NCBI GenBank assembly: GCA_964573885.1
Contig: CAZNLL010000120.1
Span: forward strand, 1 to 11,942
Length of the DNA: 11,942 nt
DNA from: CAZNLL01 sp964573885
GTDB taxonomy: Bacteria > Desulfobacterota > DSM-4660 > Desulfatiglandales > Desulfatiglandaceae
Direction: 5' to 3'
Position numbers and translations under genes: made by a program. Below the pieces are notes generated by a model. That model did no database searches. It saw only the letters and a list, made by a program, of their open reading frames with translations, and had not been told where the DNA came from. Position 1 is the first letter of the stretch; each line of letters starts with the position of its first letter. Shown here piece by piece: positions 6,474 to 11,942 of the stretch.

Positions 6474-7460
6474 TCATTCCTTCACCTCTACAAACCCCTG
6501 CAGGGCCCGGGGAAGCGTCTGCCACATCTCCTGGCCCGCCACCCGGCAGGGTACAAAGGGGGGTTGGCCCATGTCCTCGAGGATCTTAAGCCCTTTTTGA
6601 GGATCCAAGAGAAAGGCCAGGAAGGCGATGGCCGCTTCCGGGTTGGGGGCGTCCTGGATCAGCGTGACACCATAGGTACATGATTTCCCCCTCCGTGTGA
6701 TCCACGTGCCCGGGCTCTTCCCGGTGACCTTGACCGAGGCCTGTTTGTAAAAACCGTCATAGTGATAGTTTCCCAGGTTGATCTCATCGGGTAAGGTGAT
6801 GTAGTTTAGGCCGTGCTGAACCGCCACTGAGAGGTATTCCCAGGCATAGTCCATATTTCCCGTCTTGAGCAAGGCCACCAATTCTACGGATTTGGGCCGG
6901 ATATTGGCCTTGGGCCTTGCGGCCAGGAGACGTTCGTAAAGGCCCGGCTTTTTGTAATACCTCTCGGCCAGCTGAAGCGCCATCAGGCTCCGGTAACCAC
7001 AAGGGTCCAGGTTGGGATCCGAGTGTCCCCAGCTCACCCCTTCCCGGCCCAGGATCTCAAACCAGTTGTCTCCATTGACCTCCTCAGCGAAACGACTCTT
7101 TTCCGTGTAACACAGGACGAGCTGATTGGTGGCGAAGCGGATGTTCCATCGGGCCTTTCCAGGGATCAAGGTCTTATCTATAACCTCGAAATCGGCCGAG
7201 GCCATGATATCCGCCGGCTTGTTGAGTTCCGAAATCATCCGTGCCATTTTGGTGCTTCCCCCTGCCTCCCGCAGCACATCAACGCGGGGATATTGTCTCT
7301 CAAAGTCCTTTTCCATGGCGGCGAAAGGCACGGTGAGGCTGCCCGCGTGAAAAACGATGCATCTCCCCGCCGGCTCGGCCCTGCCCGGAGCGGCACAAAA
7401 CCACGTTAAAACCAGAAGCGCACAAAGGACAAATGCCCCGCGCAAGATAGAGCGATCCAT
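6474..7460 (-). CDS. wtpA: Tungstate/molybdate ABC transporter substrate-binding protein
   Basis: A 328-residue periplasmic binding protein. An N-terminal signal (hydrophobic FVLCALLVLTWFC, cleavage likely after GRA at 26-28) precedes the WtpA-type start IVFHAGSLTVPF (35-46). This motif contains the Ser that contacts the oxyanion, and it is followed by VDVLREAGGSTKMARMIS (60-77), with a second conserved Ser. SDPNLDPCGYRSL (147-159) is the family's hinge-side segment. WtpA proteins bind tungstate and molybdate with octahedral coordination and favour tungstate; ModA and TupA are separate groups. No classical lipobox is seen, so it is probably a soluble periplasmic protein. GGAGGAG lies nine bases before the ATG and overlaps the end of the regulator gene. 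Confidence 0.9.
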   Translation of the reverse strand: MDRSILRGAFVLCALLVLTWFCAAPGRAEPAGRCIVFHAGSLTVPFAAMEKDFERQYPRVDVLREAGGSTKMARMISELNKPADIMASADFEVIDKTLIPGKARWNIRFATNQLVLCYTEKSRFAEEVNGDNWFEILGREGVSWGHSDPNLDPCGYRSLMALQLAERYYKKPGLYERLLAARPKANIRPKSVELVALLKTGNMDYAWEYLSVAVQHGLNYITLPDEINLGNYHYDGFYKQASVKVTGKSPGTWITRRGKSCTYGVTLIQDAPNPEAAIAFLAFLLDPQKGLKILEDMGQPPFVPCRVAGQEMWQTLPRALQGFVEVKE

Positions 7461-7466
7461 GACCGG

Positions 7467-8405
7467 TCACTCCTCCTTTCTTTTCATGCCTTCCTGGGGA
7501 AAGAGCATCTTCCCGCAGAGGTTCAGGTCGTACCCCTTGAGATCCCTGACGAGGTCCCTATAAGAAGTTTCATGTAAAAGCCCCAGAAAAAGCTGAACCC
7601 CTTTTTCAAAAAACCGATCTTTAGGAATAAGTAGATCAAAGCGCTCCCAGCGCAGGGAGATGAAGTCCAGATCCAAAATCCCGGCCACGGCCTTGATACC
7701 CGGTGCCGCATCCGCTCGCCCGGAGAGGATCTCCAGGCCTACATCCAGATGGCGCTGGAATGTGCTCTGATATCCCTTGATGCGGTCCCCTTCCAGTCCG
7801 GCCTTTTGGAGTGCCCTGTCCAAAAGGAGCCGGGTTCCGGTTCCCAGGGGCCGGTTAACAACGCTTATACCCTCTTTCCCGAGATCCGCCACCTTGTGGA
7901 TCCCCTTGGGATTGCCCTTGGCCAGCAACAAGCCCTGTTCCCTCCGGCAAAAGTTGACCACCGCAGGCAACTCACCCAGTTCTTCCCTGGCATACCCGAA
8001 ATTGTATTCCTCTTCGTCTTCCTGAAGGAGATGGCTCGAGGCGATGTGACATAGCTTGCGCCTCAGTGCCCTGATCCCGCCCAGGCTGCCCAGGTTGCCG
8101 AACACGGCCACGTGCTGGGGATAGAGGCGGTTGAAAAGGGAAAGGGTCTTGTCCAGGAGGATATCGTTGCTCCCGGTCACAATGAGAAGACCGTGGTAGG
8201 GAGGCAGGGGATCCGGCGTCCTGGGATAATTGATGGTCTCGTTTTCCAGCCACTGTTGGACCAGGTGACGGGGGAAAAGCCACTTGCCCGTCACCTTTGT
8301 GGCGGGCAGCCCCTTTTCGGCGATCATGGTATAGACCATTTTCTCATTGATGTTTAGGAAGCGGGCCACCTCTTTGGTACTCAGAAAGGGTTTCAGCTCT
8401 TCCAT
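7467..8405 (-). CDS. One-component regulator: excisionase-type HTH fused to a periplasmic-binding-protein-like domain
   Basis: A 312-residue cytoplasmic protein and first gene of the wtp operon. Residues 7-55 form an excisionase/MerR-type helix-turn-helix (LSTKEVARFLNINEKMVYTM, then a wing-like KVTGKWLFPRHLVQQWLEN). From about residue 72 there is a binding-protein-like domain (PBP_like family): LLIVTGSNDILLDKTLSLF, then HVAVFGNLGSLGGIRAL, later VVNRPLGTGTRLLLDRAL and SGRADAAPGIKAVA. In ModE-type systems a Mop domain senses the metal; here sensing would be done by the PBP-like domain, probably of molybdate, tungstate or a cofactor precursor. This role is inferred from the operon. It differs from TunR and ModE as I know them. 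AGAGGAG lies nine bases before the ATG. The wtpA start is six bases past its stop. Confidence 0.85.
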   Translation of the reverse strand: MEELKPFLSTKEVARFLNINEKMVYTMIAEKGLPATKVTGKWLFPRHLVQQWLENETINYPRTPDPLPPYHGLLIVTGSNDILLDKTLSLFNRLYPQHVAVFGNLGSLGGIRALRRKLCHIASSHLLQEDEEEYNFGYAREELGELPAVVNFCRREQGLLLAKGNPKGIHKVADLGKEGISVVNRPLGTGTRLLLDRALQKAGLEGDRIKGYQSTFQRHLDVGLEILSGRADAAPGIKAVAGILDLDFISLRWERFDLLIPKDRFFEKGVQLFLGLLHETSYRDLVRDLKGYDLNLCGKMLFPQEGMKRKEE

Positions 8406-8436
8406 AACCGTTTACTCCTCTGCCATGGGTTTCTGG

Positions 8437-8484
8437 AAAAACCGCGGCACCTTTTTCCTGCTCCCATAAGCCTTGGCCGCGGCT
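8437..8484 (-). terminator. Attenuator-like hairpin in the leader of the wtp operon
   Basis: On the minus-strand RNA, AGCCGCGGC (8484-8476) can pair with GCCGCGGUU (8448-8440), including one G-U and one A-U pair at the base. The 7-bp core is all G/C. It is followed directly by five U (8441-8437). The loop is 27 bases. This is the layout of an intrinsic terminator, but it lies between the promoter and the first gene (start 8405), so it would act as an attenuator or as the expression platform of a leader switch. I cannot match the leader to the known Moco riboswitch. Confidence 0.4.
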
Positions 8485-8493
8485 ACATCAAGG

Positions 8494-8522
8494 ATTTAAA
8501 CATGCCTGTCATTTTTAGTCAA
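8494..8522 (-). promoter_or_regulatory. Sigma-70-type promoter of the regulator-wtpABC operon
   Basis: TTGACT at 8522-8517 (5 of 6 to the -35 consensus) and TTAAAT at 8499-8494 (4 of 6 to the -10) are 17 bases apart on the minus strand. Transcription would begin near 8487, giving a leader of about 80 bases. It is the best promoter in the 8406-8656 gap. TATATT near 8528-8523 is a second possible -10, but no good -35 stands in front of it. Confidence 0.5.
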
Positions 8523-8569
8523 TATACAGCTCTTATTGTTATCCTGATACACATCCAAGTCTGCAAGAC

Positions 8570-8628
8570 ACAAAAGGACCAGGAAGACCGCATTTCGCAT
8601 GGTGAAGGGGTCTCCGTGGTCCTTTTGT
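8570..8628 (-). terminator. Strong hairpin terminator after the cytochrome gene
   Basis: ACAAAAGGACCA (8570-8581) and TGGTCCTTTTGT (8617-8628) form a perfect 12-bp inverted repeat. The stem continues inward through GGAAGACC and GGTCTCC with a bulge. On the minus strand it starts 28 bases past the cytochrome stop, with an A-tract in the 5' arm and CCTTTT in the 3' arm, as in symmetrical, potentially bidirectional terminators. It separates the porin/cytochrome unit from the wtp promoter. Confidence 0.65.
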
Positions 8629-8656
8629 CAAATGGGGCTTGGCCCTTGGCCGAACC

Positions 8657-10162
8657 TTATTCTACGTGCACCTGTACCGTATCCAGAAGCCCCGGGCCCA
8701 GGTTGCCGTCCGGGTTGCCGTCCAGAAGAAAGTGAAACGCGTAATCGCCCGCCGGCAAAGGCCCGTTAAAAACCTCGAAAGGCCACACCTTAAAGAGAGG
8801 AAGTTGGCCCATAGGGAGAAGGCCCGGAACCCAGCCCACCGGAAAGACAAGAGAGAAGAACTGGGGGGTGGATGCAGCCACCCACCAGTCCGCATTAAAG
8901 CCCGCCATAAGGCCGGGGAACACGCTGATACTCAAAGAAACCGGGTTACCCGCACTGATGGTAATGTTTTCATCCCGGCCGTTGGCCTTGATGTCCAGGG
9001 TGGGTCTACCGCCGCTGATGGCGCCGTAAATGACGATCTTCTCTTCGTCCACGTAATTCCATCCCGCCTCAAGGACGTCAATATCCGTGGTCCCCGGGGG
9101 GAGGGGTTCCACCCTAATGATGGTGGCCGTGCGGCTGGCGGAACCTGCATTGTGGTCCCAGTCGTAATCGTAAGGCCAGATCACATCCTGGTAGGGAGAC
9201 CTGGAAGACTGGTCGGGGGGGCCCGGGTCTTTCTGGGGTGGAACCACCCGGAAGGGCCCCTCGCCGTCCAGCTTGTTATCCGGATTCAGCACGCCTGGAA
9301 TCAGATCGGCCCCTTCCCTCTTGTGGGCCAGGATCATCCGCAGTCCCCCCGGGACCACAATGGGATCCAGATGATTCCTGCCCGCACATGAAGGGGCGCT
9401 GTAATCGCACCAGCCAATGTCGGGATTCAGGCCAACATCCGCCTCGGGATCGTAGTAATAGACGGATTCAGGGTAAATGCCGTTCACGTGATAGAGCTCA
9501 GGATCCGGGTCCGGCGCCAGGGGATGGTAGTTGGACCACCCGTCAGGGGCAAAGACCGTAACGCCCGTGGCGTTGGGCAATATTCCCGCGTGGGCCAAAA
9601 GATCCGACAGAATGACCCCAGTGTACTGGGCGTAGAAATCTCCGGACCGGCTCGTATTCAGGAGGAGAAACTGGGTATGCTGAGGCATGGCCTCCAGCTC
9701 CGTCTTGCTAAAGACCCGGGATGGAGCCGGGACCATACTGGGGTCGTCCCCGGCATTGCCCGGATACCTGATGGCCTGGATTTCATCAATATTCAAGTAG
9801 GTATCCCCGTCCGAGTCGATGTTCTCGATCGCCCTGAGGGCGTCCTGATCCCGGCCGTTGTAATGGTAATCCTTGCCGTACTGATTCATGGTGTCCAGAA
9901 TATTCCCGCTCCCGTCATAGCCGTAAGAATAGTGGCACCACTGGCAGCTACCCAGGCTGACCCAAACGCCCGGTTTCTTTTCATATTCTCCCCCGGTATG
10001 GCAAAGGGCGCAGTGATCCAGTTTGGTTCCCGCCTTGTCCGGGTACACGGCCAGGAAGTTGTCTGAATCATTCTCCCCCTGGTGGTGGTAGGCCGCCAAC
10101 CCCGTCGAAGCGGTTAGGGCGACCATCAGTAAGACTCCCAAGACCCATGTCAGCCTTTTCAT
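8657..10162 (-). CDS. Secreted dihaem c-type cytochrome with EF-hand loop and sulfite-oxidase-fold-like domain
   Basis: A 501-residue exported protein with a Sec signal peptide at 1-23 (TGLA). Two haem-attachment motifs follow, CALCH (51-55) and CQWCH (73-77). An EF-hand-type calcium loop DSDGDTYLNIDE is at 116-127. From about residue 145, FSKTELEAMPQHTQF then YTGVILSDLLAHAGI and ATGVTVFAPDGW, with DGEGPFRVVPP later, resembles the small version of the molybdopterin-binding sulfite-oxidase fold. The Cys that binds Mo in true members (CAGNRR) is Asn in LLLNTSRSG here, so Mo binding is doubtful. The last 100 residues are a beta-sandwich (GFNADWWV..., GPLPAGDYAFHFLLDG) common as a C-terminal tail in secreted Desulfobacterota proteins. 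GGGGAGG lies seven bases before the ATG. It lies 48 bases after the porin gene, so the two are probably one transcript. An extracytoplasmic electron-transfer or sensing role is inferred; no substrate can be named. Confidence 0.75.
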   Translation of the reverse strand: MKRLTWVLGVLLMVALTASTGLAAYHHQGENDSDNFLAVYPDKAGTKLDHCALCHTGGEYEKKPGVWVSLGSCQWCHYSYGYDGSGNILDTMNQYGKDYHYNGRDQDALRAIENIDSDGDTYLNIDEIQAIRYPGNAGDDPSMVPAPSRVFSKTELEAMPQHTQFLLLNTSRSGDFYAQYTGVILSDLLAHAGILPNATGVTVFAPDGWSNYHPLAPDPDPELYHVNGIYPESVYYYDPEADVGLNPDIGWCDYSAPSCAGRNHLDPIVVPGGLRMILAHKREGADLIPGVLNPDNKLDGEGPFRVVPPQKDPGPPDQSSRSPYQDVIWPYDYDWDHNAGSASRTATIIRVEPLPPGTTDIDVLEAGWNYVDEEKIVIYGAISGGRPTLDIKANGRDENITISAGNPVSLSISVFPGLMAGFNADWWVAASTPQFFSLVFPVGWVPGLLPMGQLPLFKVWPFEVFNGPLPAGDYAFHFLLDGNPDGNLGPGLLDTVQVHVE

Positions 10163-10210
10163 GTCTTTTCCTCCCCTTCGGTGTTCTTGTCAAAACCCGG
10201 GAAACACCTC

Positions 10211-11488
10211 TCAGAATTTCAGCTGGAAGCGACCCGTAACCACATCTTCCCTGTCACTGAATATGGAAGTCCCGGTCAGAGAGTCCCGGTCAATAAGCAG
10301 AGGCTTGTCAAAAAGGGTCCTGGTGGCATCCAGGATCACCTGCGTATGACCGTTAAGGTACCAGTTGACAGCCACCGTGTAGGCCTCGGCCTCCCGGATA
10401 ATGTTGAATTTGGCCCTTGACGCCACGTCAAAAAAAGGGGTCAGCCCCGCGGTCTTGATGTGGATATCCACGTTGTTGCGGTCTATCCGCGCATATCCAA
10501 AGGACCCGCCTATCTGAAGGTTCTCGACCAGGGCAGGACCCCGATCCTTCAGCGGGAGCAAAACCAGACGGCCTGTAAGTTGCGGATCATCCTCATCGCC
10601 GCCGGTAGAATCGTCCTGCCCGTCACCATTAAAAAGCCCCACACCATAATGGATCCGGTCGTCCAGGAAGGACCCATGGGCCATAACCCCTACATCACGC
10701 CGGGGGGTCATGTAATAGGCCATGGACCGTTCGGCGAAAAACAGGTTCTTATCCTTGGTACACTGCTCCAGGCCAAAGGGCTCCTTGAACTGGCCCACCT
10801 GAAGGGAGGTGAACGGGAAGAGATGAAGATCCCCGTAAGCATCCAGGAGCCGCCGGCTCCCGGCCCCCTGGAACTCGTATTCAAATTTATAGTCCAGACG
10901 GGGTCCGGTCTTCCCTTTCAGGATCAGACGCACCCGGCGAAGGTCAAACTTGTTCTTATCGGGGTCCCGGACCGGGTAATCGTAATACCGATGGTCTGCC
11001 TGGAGAAGCCCTCCAAGGCACAGGGAAATCCCCTCCTCTCCCCCGGCACGGAGGCAAAAACCGTCATCGTAAGTGGTTTCAAGGGGCAGGCCCTTTTGAA
11101 GCGCCTTGACCTCCCTTCCTCCTTTGGCGGTCCCTTCGGCTCGCGTCTCTGCTGCCTCCCGGGTCCCGGGGCGCGTACCCTGTTCTTTCGCATACAGGGC
11201 CTCCTCCCGTTCACGAAGGGCGTCCTCCCTTTTTCTGAGTTCCCGTTCCCGCTCAACCAGGGCCTTTTCTCTTTCCTGGATCTCTTTCTCTTTCTTGAGG
11301 GCCTCCTTCCTGTCCTCTGCCAGAGCCTTTCTGATCCTTTCCGCTTCAGGGGTACTCACCAGACCCTTTTTTTCAAAGAGATCCAGTAACTGTTCCAGGG
11401 CCCTCCCCTGTGCCCGGCCTGCCTGCGCATTCCCCAGGACCACCCAGAGAATCACACCCACCACCATGAAACAGGCCTTCAACTTCAT
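10211..11488 (-). CDS. OprP/OprO-like outer-membrane porin with N-terminal coiled coil
   Basis: A 425-residue outer-membrane protein. A signal peptide covers about residues 1-25. Residues about 28-60 form an amphipathic helix (LEQLLDLFEKKGLVS, then PEAERIRKALAEDRKE), and 60-105 a charged heptad-like coiled coil rich in Glu, Arg and Lys. The barrel begins near DDGFCLRAGGEEGISLCLGG and continues with alternating strands (KFDLRRVRLILKG, LDYKFEYEFQG, LQVGQFKEPFGLEQ). It ends at a C-terminal Phe (GRFQLKF), the usual outer-membrane insertion signal. RVRL...G and GQFKEPFG are hallmarks of the phosphate-selective porin O/P family. Substrate choice cannot be read from sequence; phosphate or another oxyanion is possible. 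It is preceded by a good promoter and followed after 48 bases by the dihaem protein. Confidence 0.85.
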   Translation of the reverse strand: MKLKACFMVVGVILWVVLGNAQAGRAQGRALEQLLDLFEKKGLVSTPEAERIRKALAEDRKEALKKEKEIQEREKALVERERELRKREDALREREEALYAKEQGTRPGTREAAETRAEGTAKGGREVKALQKGLPLETTYDDGFCLRAGGEEGISLCLGGLLQADHRYYDYPVRDPDKNKFDLRRVRLILKGKTGPRLDYKFEYEFQGAGSRRLLDAYGDLHLFPFTSLQVGQFKEPFGLEQCTKDKNLFFAERSMAYYMTPRRDVGVMAHGSFLDDRIHYGVGLFNGDGQDDSTGGDEDDPQLTGRLVLLPLKDRGPALVENLQIGGSFGYARIDRNNVDIHIKTAGLTPFFDVASRAKFNIIREAEAYTVAVNWYLNGHTQVILDATRTLFDKPLLIDRDSLTGTSIFSDREDVVTGRFQLKF

Positions 11489-11572
11489 ACAGATCCAATC
11501 CCTTCACCCTCAAAATCTCAAGGACCTCACCGGGGCCTGCAAGGACCAAATAAGGCATTTACTCGTCCAGAT

Positions 11573-11601
11573 TTACTATCTTCTATGGCATTTTATGTCA
11601 A
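11573..11601 (-). promoter_or_regulatory. Promoter of the porin-cytochrome unit
   Basis: A perfect -35 TTGACA (11601-11596) is followed after 17 bases by TAGTAA (11578-11573), a weak -10 that keeps the key T, A and A positions. Transcription would begin near 11566, leaving a leader of about 78 bases before the porin ATG. The flanking DNA (11570-11640) is much more A/T-rich than the rest of the window. A TATAAT (11638-11633) also occurs further upstream but has no -35 in front of it. Confidence 0.55.
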
Positions 11602-11641
11602 GAATTTTACCCTTTAGAAAAAATAATACCTCATTATAACC

Positions 11642-11680
11642 AAAAATGACCTAAAGGCAGACCTGCCCTCAGGTCGGCCT
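11642..11680 (-). terminator. Terminator downstream of ilvD
   Basis: GACCTG-CCCT-CAGGTC (11660-11675) is a perfect hairpin. It extends past one A/G mismatch by AGGC (11655-11658) with GCCT (11677-11680), giving ten base pairs. Reading on the minus strand, the stem is followed by TTAGGTCA and then five T (11646-11642). The T-run is interrupted, so efficiency is uncertain. The position fits termination of the leftward ilvD transcript, 72 bases past its stop. Confidence 0.55.
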
Positions 11681-11751
11681 GATTGATCCATGGATGGGAG
11701 CAAATAGAGGATGGGCTCTAAGGCCCTTTAAGGCGGGCTTTGAAAAAAAGG

Positions 11752-11942
11752 TTACCTTGGAAACACAGCGCCTCGATCCGCACTCGACACGCGTTCGGCG
11801 TACCTGGCCAGGTAACCGGTCTTGACTTTGGGTTCAAAATGGGAAAGAGAGGCCATCCGGGCAGCCAGTTCCTCTTCCGGCACCCTGAGTTCTACGCGTC
11901 TCCCCGGGATGTCAATCTCGATCATATCCCCCTCCTCAACCA
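11752..11942 (-). CDS. ilvD: Dihydroxy-acid dehydratase, C-terminal fragment (5' end off the right edge)
   Basis: The visible 62 residues match the C-terminus of IlvD, the Fe-S dehydratase that makes the 2-keto acid precursors of valine and isoleucine. Recognisable parts are EEGDMIEIDIPGRR (the conserved beta element near the end), a helix VPEEELAARMASL, and the closing GYLARYAERVSSADRGAV, the family's usual last motif. The stop is TAA at 11754-11752. The related 6-phosphogluconate dehydratase Edd has a different C-terminus, so ilvD is favoured. The first complete codon in the window begins at 11940. Confidence 0.9.
   Translation of the reverse strand, partial: VEEGDMIEIDIPGRRVELRVPEEELAARMASLSHFEPKVKTGYLARYAERVSSADRGAVFPR

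Noticed and set aside
8406..8487. Moco riboswitch in the wtp leader
   Set aside because: I cannot match the conserved Moco elements by eye, and the predicted leader is too short for that class; kept only as an attenuator candidate.
8639..10066. Plus-strand open frames opposite the dihaem protein
   Set aside because: Arg/Gly/Val-rich shadows of a high-GC gene; the minus strand shows haem motifs and a signal peptide.
10460..11389. Long plus-strand open frame (309 codons) opposite the porin gene
   Set aside because: It is the antisense shadow of the porin. The translation is Pro/Leu/Phe-rich with no family resemblance, and the minus-strand frame has a signal peptide, coiled coil and barrel.
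11633..11638. TATAAT as the porin promoter -10
   Set aside because: A perfect -10 match but with no -35 at 16-18 bases; the TTGACA-based promoter nearer the gene is better.

Overview
The window reads as a piece of chromosome from an anaerobic, Gram-negative, probably sulfate-reducing or syntrophic member of the Desulfobacterota (old Deltaproteobacteria). The evidence is a GrdB-related selenoprotein with an in-frame UGA, a tungstate-type ABC transporter, a secreted c-type cytochrome of a style common in that group, a coiled-coil OprP-like porin, and a carboxymuconolactone-decarboxylase-like protein. The assignment is inferred from gene families, not from a marker gene. All genes but one lie on the minus strand, so the window is best read from right to left.

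From the right edge leftwards: (i) the last 62 codons of ilvD, followed by a hairpin terminator; (ii) a two-gene unit with its own promoter, made of a coiled-coil porin and a secreted protein with two CxxCH haem sites, an EF-hand loop, a domain resembling the sulfite-oxidase fold, and a beta-sandwich tail, ended by a strong hairpin at 8570-8628; (iii) a four-gene operon of a one-component regulator (excisionase-type helix-turn-helix fused to a periplasmic-binding-protein-like domain) followed by wtpA, wtpB and wtpC. This operon has a recognisable promoter and, in its leader, a GC-rich hairpin followed by five U residues that looks like an attenuator. (iv) The only plus-strand gene, a small CxxC carboxymuconolactone decarboxylase/AhpD-like protein, converges on wtpC and diverges from the next block. 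(v) A minus-strand block of a Tat-exported SagB-type nitroreductase, a small unrecognised Cys-containing ORF, a GrdB-like selenoprotein, a CGPC glutaredoxin, a PqqD-like protein, and a MidA-like SAM methyltransferase that runs off the left edge.

The main point of the annotation is at 1965-2858. A standard gene caller would split this region into two ORFs at a TGA. It is one selenoprotein with a Sec-Pro-Ile-Cys motif and a bacterial SECIS-like hairpin at the expected distance. Its neighbours (CGPC glutaredoxin, flavin nitroreductase, CxxC AhpD-like protein) suggest a thiol/selenol redox module of unknown substrate. The PqqD/methyltransferase pair, translationally almost touching, may be a separate peptide- or protein-modifying unit whose remainder lies outside the window. 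The tungstate operon fits an organism that makes W/Mo and Sec enzymes such as formate dehydrogenase, though none is encoded here. I saw no tRNA, rRNA, CRISPR array, insertion sequence or phage gene. No gene-free stretch exceeds about 265 bases.
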